DNA of 45,595 bases from an uncultured Oscillospiraceae bacterium (lineage in GTDB: Bacteria > Bacillota > Clostridia > Oscillospirales > Ruminococcaceae). A program made the translations under genes and the position numbers. Where the stretch lies: NCBI GenBank assembly GCA_910579125.1, contig CAJTTH010000026.1:1-45595 (forward strand). The letters run 5' to 3'. The notes below the pieces were generated by a model that ran no database searches, was not told the DNA's origin, and worked only from the letters and a program-made list of their open reading frames with translations. This document shows positions 41,219-45,595 of this stretch, in pieces. How positions within the stretch are numbered: the stretch's first letter is position 1; each line of letters begins with the position of its first letter.

Positions 41219-41351
41219 AGAGCCGTTTGCGGCATATTGCCTTTGACACTACATCGTCACGGCGGTTTTGTCGGACAGAAATCTCGGTCAAAAAATTGTT
41301 TGACCACATCTTTGACCAATTACACCAAAATCGGGGGAAAATTTCAAAAAT

Positions 41352-41428
41352 CGAGACGTGGCTCAGTTTGGTAGAGCGCTGCGTTCGGGACGCAGAGGTC
41401 GCGTGTTCAAATCACGTCGTCTCGACCA
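41352..41428 (+). tRNA. tRNA-Pro (anticodon CGG)
   Basis: A complete cloverleaf: acceptor CGAGACG/CGTCTCG, D arm GCTC-AGTTTGGTA-GAGC, anticodon arm CTGCG-TTCGGGA-CGCAG with CGG reading CCG, and T arm GCGTG-TTCAAAT-CACGT with one G-T pair. CCA is encoded. It is the last member of the 198-bp array and is followed at once by a terminator. Confidence 0.95.
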
Positions 41429-41430
41429 TA

Positions 41431-41480
41431 AACCGCATTACAAAGCCTTTTGTTGGCTGTGTAATGCGGTTTTAATTTTT
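41431..41480 (+). terminator. Terminator of the tRNA-Pro array
   Basis: AACCGCATTACA (41431-41442) / TGTAATGCGGTT (41460-41471), with an inner AGCC/GGCT pairing, followed by TTAATTTTT. Confidence 0.9.
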
Positions 41481-41618
41481 AGGGTAGTAATGTTTCGTTA
41501 CGTCCTTAACTACCGTTTCGGTATTCGAGGGGTATGTGATAGCTTAAAAGGGCACCCTGTTTTGGGGCAGGTGTTTGGTTCTGTCGTATTCTTTGTCTTA
41601 TGCGGCTCAATTTTTGAA
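41436..41618. repeat. Left copy of the tRNA-flanking direct repeat
   Basis: It runs from CATTACAAAGCCTTTTG through GTTACG, CTACCG, CCCTGTTTTGGGGC and CGTATTCTTTGT to GCGGCTCAATTTTTGAA, and is repeated in the same order at 43412-43761. No gene is seen between the tRNA terminator and ~41690. Confidence 0.8.
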
Positions 41619-41746
41619 ATTATGGAAGGGGGTATGCACCTGTTCTCCATCTATCTCTGAAATAATACCCTTTTGCAGTATGAATTTCGCTACAGAAAGG
41701 AACAAATGAACAACAGTTTAGGGGATTTACAAGAACAGTCCTGCAT

Positions 41747-41992
41747 TTGAGAATATCAAGCTCTGATTTGGATGCAAAAGCATATTTATGTACTGATGTA
41801 TTGCAATCTGTCTTCTTGATTTTTGCAATAATCCTTACAGTTAATATTGGTAATTATACAAACGGACAACTATTCTCTATCATCACTTGTTTTATGATGT
41901 TAAACGAACATGTTTGTGAAATAAATGAAGTCAGGGTTAAAGTATACGATTTAATAGATAGTGTGACCCGCTTAGAAAGGAACGAGGAATGA
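41747..41992 (+). CDS. Small membrane protein coupled to the DUF2971 gene, start uncertain
   Basis: 81 residues from TTG 41747, but the frame stays open to ~41685 and reads TNEQQFRGFTRTVLHLRISS before it, so the real start may be earlier or lost. An ATG at 41707 with a good AAAGGAA is in another frame and stops after 14 codons, hinting at a frameshift. One hydrophobic helix (SVFLIFAIILTVNIG) precedes a helical tail (EVRVKVYDLIDSV). The stop overlaps the next start (ATGA). Low-GC composition differs from the chromosome. Function unknown; possibly part of a defence module. Confidence 0.6.
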   Translation: MRISSSDLDAKAYLCTDVLQSVFLIFAIILTVNIGNYTNGQLFSIITCFMMLNEHVCEINEVRVKVYDLIDSVTRLERNEE

Positions 41993-43029
41993 ACTATAGA
42001 GACGAATTTGAAAAGATAATCGAGAACATTAAAATAGCCCCCAATGCACCTAAAGAGGAAATTGACCGCCAATTTCTTCCGTTGATACAGTTTATAGGAA
42101 AGAATGTTCCAGAGCAGCTTTATAAATTCAGAGGGTGTGCAGAGTACAGCATAGATGCCTTTGAACAAGACGAACTTTGGCTTTCCAAAGCTGCCTTGTT
42201 TAACGATCTCCACGATAGCCTTTTGTTTTTTGATAAGAGCGCTATACTCGATTCCATAGAAAAAATGTTTTCCTCTGGCGCAGTTCCTTCTGTAATCGAA
42301 AAAATAAAACAAGTACAGTTTTCTAATGCTGACTTGCAGAACTGGGTAACGGAAATGTTTTCTTCATTAGACACCAAACAGCTCACGGATATTGTTTGGC
42401 AATCGGTTCCTGGTTTTAGCCAATGGCTGGATCAATGCTTTACTTTTGCCAAAGATGGAATACGGGAACGCACAAAAATGGTGTGTTTATCAGAAAGCAT
42501 CAAATCTCCACTGATGTGGGCGCATTATGCAGACAATCACAAAGGATTTGCTATAGGATATGACTTTAGAAATAACGAAATAACACAATGTTCCAATTGT
42601 CCGAATCGTTCATGTACTGATATTAAACTTGGGATGATATATCCTGTTGTATATTCGGACAAACGTTTTGATGCAACAAGATATGGGCAATGGATTGTGC
42701 AGCAGCAAATAAAGCGCATAATAGGATTCCCTACGGAAGAACTTTATGATGATGGTTTTTTGTTTACTAAAGCTGCTTTATATAAATCGAATGATTGGTC
42801 TTATGAAAACGAATGGAGAATAACATGTTCCACTCCCAATTCAGCTGTAGAACAAAAAGATCGTTACCCCATCAAGAAAAAACCCATAGCAATTTATTTT
42901 GGTAGCCAGATTCCTGAGTTTTACCGGAAAATGCTAATGCATATCGCAGATGAAAAAGGTATTCCAAGGTATCAAATGTATGTTAAAAATTATTCATCTA
43001 AGTATGAATTAGATTATATGCCAATTTAA
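41989..43029 (+). CDS. DUF2971-domain protein
   Basis: 346 residues. DUF2971 landmarks: LYKFRGCAEYSIDAFEQDEL, LSKAALFNDLHD, MVCLSESIKSPLMWAHYADN, KGFAIGYDF, and W-YENEWRI near residue 275. A CSNCPNRSC insertion could bind metal. The biochemical activity is unknown; the domain is recurrent in mobile and defence-gene neighbourhoods. It starts inside the stop of the membrane-protein gene, so the two are translated together. Codon and base composition are AT-rich compared with the window core, which with the tRNA and flanking repeats suggests horizontal origin. Confidence 0.88.
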   Translation: MNYRDEFEKIIENIKIAPNAPKEEIDRQFLPLIQFIGKNVPEQLYKFRGCAEYSIDAFEQDELWLSKAALFNDLHDSLLFFDKSAILDSIEKMFSSGAVPSVIEKIKQVQFSNADLQNWVTEMFSSLDTKQLTDIVWQSVPGFSQWLDQCFTFAKDGIRERTKMVCLSESIKSPLMWAHYADNHKGFAIGYDFRNNEITQCSNCPNRSCTDIKLGMIYPVVYSDKRFDATRYGQWIVQQQIKRIIGFPTEELYDDGFLFTKAALYKSNDWSYENEWRITCSTPNSAVEQKDRYPIKKKPIAIYFGSQIPEFYRKMLMHIADEKGIPRYQMYVKNYSSKYELDYMPI

Positions 43030-43093
43030 AAAATAAAGCATAGCCTTAATAATCAGTAAGAGAACCGCGATAGGCTTTCTACCACAAATAAAT

Positions 43094-43135
43094 AATGCCC
43101 GCAAAAATTTCACCATAAGGCTTTCTGCGGGCATT
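43094..43135. terminator. Hairpin after the DUF2971 gene
   Basis: AATGCCCGC (43094-43102) / GCGGGCATT (43127-43135) with a 24-nt loop. The T tract is better on the minus strand (ATTATTTATTTG), so it also suits the SH3 remnant. Confidence 0.6.
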
Positions 43136-43153
43136 TCCATTATATCAGAACAT

Positions 43154-43312
43154 TTATACCCTCTTTGCGTAATTCAGCGAAATCCATCCATTTCTTTTTT
43201 TCTGGTAGGATTTCAGCAGTCCCCACACGGATGCGCTTTCACCATCTGCTTCTTCCATAATTGTGAAAGTGCCAATTCCTGTAATATTGAGAAATCTTTG
43301 AAGCAAAGACAT
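43154..43312 (-). pseudogene. Remnant of an SH3-like wall-binding domain (lysin tail)
   Basis: 52 codons: NITGIGTFTIMEEADGESAS then VWGLLKSYQKKRNGWISLNY. The W-G-x-LK...GWISL-Y pattern is the C-terminal SH3 repeat of Clostridial and phage amidases or lysozymes. The frame is stopped by TAG six codons upstream of the ATG, and no catalytic domain remains, so this is the decayed 3' end of a lysin gene. Confidence 0.6.
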
Positions 43313-43411
43313 TTTTATCGCATCACTCTACGTTATTCACAGACATCAATGATTTGGAAGTTAAGTTTTTTAGCATTAAAGAAAAAATTTTGTCAATGAA
43401 TCAGCAAACCT

Positions 43412-43761
43412 GTATTACAAAGCCTTTTGAGTGTCATGTAATGCGATTTTTATACAGTAACATTTTGTTACGGTAACACCGCACAAAGATTGTGTGCAGA
43501 TTGTGCAGTCAGATTTTTCGTCAGATTGTACAAAGTGAGAGCCGCAAGGCTGACGCCTTGTAAGCAAGCTTTGTGCAATATGACGGAAAACATGCAAGCA
43601 AGATGCGTACAAAGCCGTAAGGCGGTCTTTGTGCGGTGTTGCCTTACGTCATCCTCGGCTACCGACTTGGTGCTTGAGGTGTTTTTGATAATTGTGAAGG
43701 ATGCCCTGTTTTGGGGCGGGTGTTTGTCGTATTCTTTGTTTACTGCGGCTCAATTTTTGAA
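43412..43761. repeat. Right copy of the tRNA-flanking direct repeat, split by a small element
   Basis: Diverged copy of 41436-41618: TATTACAAAGCCTTTTG, TGTAATGCG, then (after the 172-bp insertion) TTACGTC, GGCTACCG, CCCTGTTTTGGGGC, CGTATTCTTTGT and GCGGCTCAATTTTTGAA. With the left copy it brackets the DUF2971 module. Confidence 0.8.
43472..43643. mobile_element. 172-bp MITE-like element
   Basis: Terminal inverted repeats of 18 bp: GGTAACACCGCACAAAGA at 43472-43489 and its complement TCTTTGTGCGGTGTTGCC at 43626-43643, one mismatch. It is flanked by TTAC on both sides (43468-43471, 43644-43647). The left direct repeat has an empty site here (a single GTTACG), showing this is an insertion. The inside has further partial inverted repeats and no gene. 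Confidence 0.82.
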
Positions 43762-43776
43762 CTCGGTAACGATTTG

Positions 43777-44475
43777 TTACCGAATTTCAAGGGTGAACGA
43801 TTCGTTCACCGTTTTCAGCCGTTCTTTCTCGGCTTTAATATCAGCTTTGACTTGGACAATCAGTTCTGCAAGCTTTTCTTCGCATTCCTCACGGGTTTTG
43901 GCATAGATATTATGCGATTCCCTCTTGCCGTAAGCATTAGTCGGCGTATATCTGCCCTCGAAGAGGTGGTCGTTTATCATTGTCACACATCCTGTCCCTG
44001 ATTTGCGCACCTTTGGCTTGTACGGCTCGAATTCGGGTTGGTAGGTATCTATCCCTACTCGTTCCTCAGCTTGCGGAATAGGGGCTTCTGTGCCGCCTAT
44101 TTGGCGGTCTATCTTCGCCGCTGCTTGCCGCTGCATCGTGTTGGTTATATGGCTGTAGATATCAATCGTGGTCGCCGAGGAAACATGACCCAGCATACTT
44201 GAAAGCGATTTTATATCCATTCCTTTTTCAAGCGCCATCGTCGAAAATGTGTGTCGCAGGTCATGAAATCGTACTTTTTTACAACCTGCCCGTTCAAGAA
44301 TGATTTGCATTCTCTTTCTGACTGCCGAAGGGTGGCGCGTCTTTGTGTTGTCGAGCGGAGATGGGAATATCCATTCCGAGTTTGCGGTTTTTTGGTATTC
44401 CGAAAGGATTTGAAGCAGCGATGGAGGAAGTATCACGGTTCTGATTGATGATTTTGTCTTGGGGGTGGAAATAAC
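43777..44475 (-). pseudogene. Truncated tyrosine recombinase (integrase)
   Basis: It retains the catalytic C-terminal half: TPKTKSSIRTVILPPSLL (Lys), HDLRHTFSTMALEKG (H-x-x-R), LGHVSSATTIDIYSHI (His and Tyr). A tail follows with an AP2-like arm-binding module (GRYTPTNAYGKRESHNIYAK, EECEEKLAELI). The N-terminal core-binding domain and first catalytic Arg are missing: the frame runs into unrelated sequence at ~44470, where a plus-strand gene fragment begins. Its C-terminus abuts the right direct repeat, as for integrases beside an attachment site. Confidence 0.82.
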
Positions 44476-44476
44476 T

Positions 44477-44681
44477 TGCTCTTGAGGACAGCGATGTACA
44501 AATCTCCGAACAGACCGAACCGACAAATATTGAGGAAACTCCCGCAAGCTGTGAGCCGCTTGTTCTTTCAGAAGCGGAAACCGCCGCGCTTGCGAAATAC
44601 GTCAAGGCGATACTCCTTGCCGTTCGTGATGAGGATTACGAAATAATCAAGGGTATCACCGACAGGCTTGTAACAGCGTAG
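44477..44681 (+). pseudogene. 3' fragment of an unknown mobile-element gene
   Basis: A frame without start reads EDSDVQISEQTEPTNIEETP and then SEAETAALAKYVKAILLAVR, ending RLVTA at TAG 44679-44681. It joins the truncated integrase head to head at ~44470, so a deletion or inversion fused two remnants. The parent gene is not recognised. Confidence 0.5.
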
Positions 44682-44733
44682 CGTTTTGCGCATAGCGCAT
44701 AATGCGGCAAGCCGAAAATTGAATATTCACATA

Positions 44734-44768
44734 AGCCGATTACCGTAAAAAGTAATCGGCTTTTTTTA
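44734..44768 (+). terminator. Terminator between mobile-element remnants
   Basis: AGCCGATTAC / GTAATCGGCT perfect stem, then seven T. Confidence 0.9.
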
Positions 44769-44785
44769 TTGCCCAAAAGCAATTA

Positions 44786-45217
44786 CAAGAAAAGAGGTAT
44801 TGTTATCAAATCGACCTCAATCAAGGAATGGACGCGCGATTGGTCACGGGCGAAATCGCGCAGATACTATCCAAAATCAAGTGGATACGGTATTTGAGGT
44901 TTTCGTGCGACAGTATTCCGCAGATAGCGGCTATTCACAAAACAGCGGAGCTTCTCGGAAAATACGGAGTAAAGCCGTACCGTATGTTGATTTATCTGCT
45001 TGTCACATCGGATTTAGCGAACGCGGAATACCGTGTTGAGCAACTCAAAACGCTTAAAGGGATAAGCATTTATGCGCAAGCGGAGCGTAATGAAACTATG
45101 GGCATTATGCCGAGTAAGCTCCAAAACGATTTTGCTTTGCGGTATGTTTACAGCGGCAAATTCCGCTCCCAAACGTGGACGGAATACGCAAAGGAAAGGG
45201 GGCTGATAACGCAGTGA
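44786..45217 (+). pseudogene. 5'-truncated radical SAM protein
   Basis: About 143 codons open from the terminator region. They read YQIDLNQGMDARLVTGEIAQ, then YLRFSCDS and KPYRMLIYLLVTSDLANAEY, the second half of a radical-SAM barrel of the kind carried by phages and conjugative elements. The N-terminal CxxxCxxC cluster motif is absent because the preceding sequence is a terminator. First ATG is 44828. It ends TEYAKERGLITQ at 45217. It is probably non-functional as an enzyme. Confidence 0.65.
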
Positions 45218-45250
45218 GCGTGGTGCTACATATAGCACCGAAGAACAGAC

Positions 45251-45288
45251 AGCCGATTGACAAAAATCAGTCGGCTCTTTTTCTTTTC
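45251..45288 (+). terminator. Second AGCCGA-type terminator
   Basis: AGCCGATTGA / TCAGTCGGCT with a CAAAAA loop, then CTTTTTCTTTT. It shares AGCCGATT with the terminator at 44734. Confidence 0.85.
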
Positions 45289-45301
45289 CGAAATGGGGGT
45301 G

Positions 45302-45538
45302 ATGAATTTGGAATTTTCGGAAAACGCGCCGCCCTGCGATAAAACAACTTGCTTTGCCTATGCGGACGGCAGGTGCAGAGTTCTTACAGATACGCGTTTC
45401 AAGCGCGACTGTCCTTTTTTCAAGGACGGAGAAGCTAAAAAAGTGGAGGACGCACTTTGCAGGAAACGCGCCGAGATGTGGAAAAAGAGCCGCAAAAAAG
45501 GGCGCAAAATTATAATTTTCGGAGGTGAAATACGATAG
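45302..45538 (+). CDS. Small cysteine-rich mobile-element protein
   Basis: 78 residues from ATG 45302 (TTG 45308 is better spaced from GGGGGTG at 45295-45301). Five cysteines: PPCDKTTCFAYADGRC, RDCPFF and ALC, suggesting a zinc-binding or redox site. The tail is very basic (KKSRKKGRK). Such short C-x4-C-Y-x-G-C...CPFF proteins occur as accessory genes in Clostridial conjugative elements and prophages; function unknown. Confidence 0.7.
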   Translation: MNLEFSENAPPCDKTTCFAYADGRCRVLTDTRFKRDCPFFKDGEAKKVEDALCRKRAEMWKKSRKKGRKIIIFGGEIR

Positions 45539-45595
45539 ATAAGCAAGCTGTGTTCTTGGAAATCAAGATTTGGGTTCTGTTGAATTGTCCGCGTC
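45535..45595 (+). CDS. Possible start of a gene running off the right edge
   Basis: GGAGGTGA at 45521-45528 is followed 6 nt later by an ATA-initiated frame (IDKQAVFLEIKIWVLLNCPR) open to the window end. The nearest standard start is GTG 45550. The strong ribosome site suggests a gene, but the identity and start are unknown. Confidence 0.35.
   Translation, partial: MDKQAVFLEIKIWVLLNCPR

Larger units (their letters stand above)
40861..41351 (+). repeat. Tandem 198-bp repeats with two truncated tRNA-Pro copies
   Basis: The unit is a ~100-bp leader (containing GGTCAAAAAATTGTTTGACC and TTTGACCAC repeats) plus a tRNA-Pro segment. tRNA-like starts are at 40957, 41155 and the true tRNA at 41352, spacing 198 and 197 bp. 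Copies 1 and 2 match tRNA-Pro through the anticodon loop (TTCGGGA), then both switch to the same unrelated sequence (GCATAGAACCGTCGGAG...). The first leader is diverged; the second and third are nearly identical. Confidence 0.9.

Noticed and set aside
40957..41351. Two additional functional tRNA-Pro genes
   Set aside because: Both lack the 3' anticodon strand, T arm and acceptor 3' strand; only the copy at 41352 folds completely.
40861..41428. CRISPR-like array
   Set aside because: The unit is 198 bp with no short repeat-spacer alternation and no cas genes are nearby.
43490..43906. 138-codon plus-strand frame
   Set aside because: It crosses the MITE, the direct repeat and the antisense of the integrase; not a protein family.

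Overview
The window looks like the chromosome of a spore-forming, anaerobic gut Clostridium-type Firmicute, probably Oscillospirales/Ruminococcaceae. The reasons are dipicolinate synthase genes (spore core), a Bacillus-like DnaE, a bile salt hydrolase, preQ1 and tetrahydrofolate riboswitches, textbook TTGACA-17-TATAAT promoters with GGAGG ribosome binding sites, and dense GC-moderate coding. The taxonomic call is inference.

Layout. 1-3.5 kb is accessory: a GyrI-like-domain protein behind a TATAA microsatellite, a complete IS5/IS427-type insertion sequence, and a MazEF toxin-antitoxin pair on the minus strand. 3.5-5.4 kb holds an XRE regulator followed by three tandem paralogous small membrane proteins. 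5.6-7.9 kb pairs a soluble PocR-domain chemotaxis-type sensor with a FucO-like propanediol oxidoreductase. 7.9-12.7 kb carries dpaAB, a GNAT acetyltransferase, queT under a preQ1 riboswitch, and an ABC-2 exporter on the minus strand. 12.8-19 kb carries a HAD phosphatase, then purD, a THUMP rRNA methyltransferase, a transglutaminase-like membrane protein and a DUF58 protein in one run. 19-28.2 kb is housekeeping: pgi, a small P-loop protein, rpmF, dnaE, pfkA, folT under a THF riboswitch, proC and a cyclophilin.

28.4-39.2 kb reads as one very long transcription unit. It starts with a polysaccharide deacetylase with a new-looking 29-residue repeat, a bactofilin and an anchored hypothetical protein, and runs into the whole F-type ATP synthase cluster (atpZ, I, B, E, F, H, A, G, D, C). 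The c subunit has a two-carboxylate Na+-type ion site. A 41-residue single-pass membrane microprotein lies between atpA and atpG, and atpG appears to start at a non-canonical ATA codon.

39.2-45.6 kb is accessory again: a bile salt hydrolase; a ~435-nt structured minus-strand noncoding RNA with its own promoter, terminator and a tRNA T-arm mimic; and a divergent array of 198-bp repeats, two ending in truncated tRNA-Pro copies followed by one intact tRNA-Pro(CGG). Downstream of the tRNA a low-GC two-gene module (small membrane protein plus DUF2971 protein) sits between two diverged copies of the tRNA-flanking sequence. The right copy is interrupted by a 172-bp MITE-like element. The window ends in decayed conjugative-element or phage remnants: integrase, radical SAM and others.

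The best candidates for something undescribed are the 40.3-41.4 kb RNA/tRNA-repeat locus, the atpA-atpG microprotein, the DUF2971 module at the tRNA, and the extracytoplasmic 29-residue repeat of the deacetylase.
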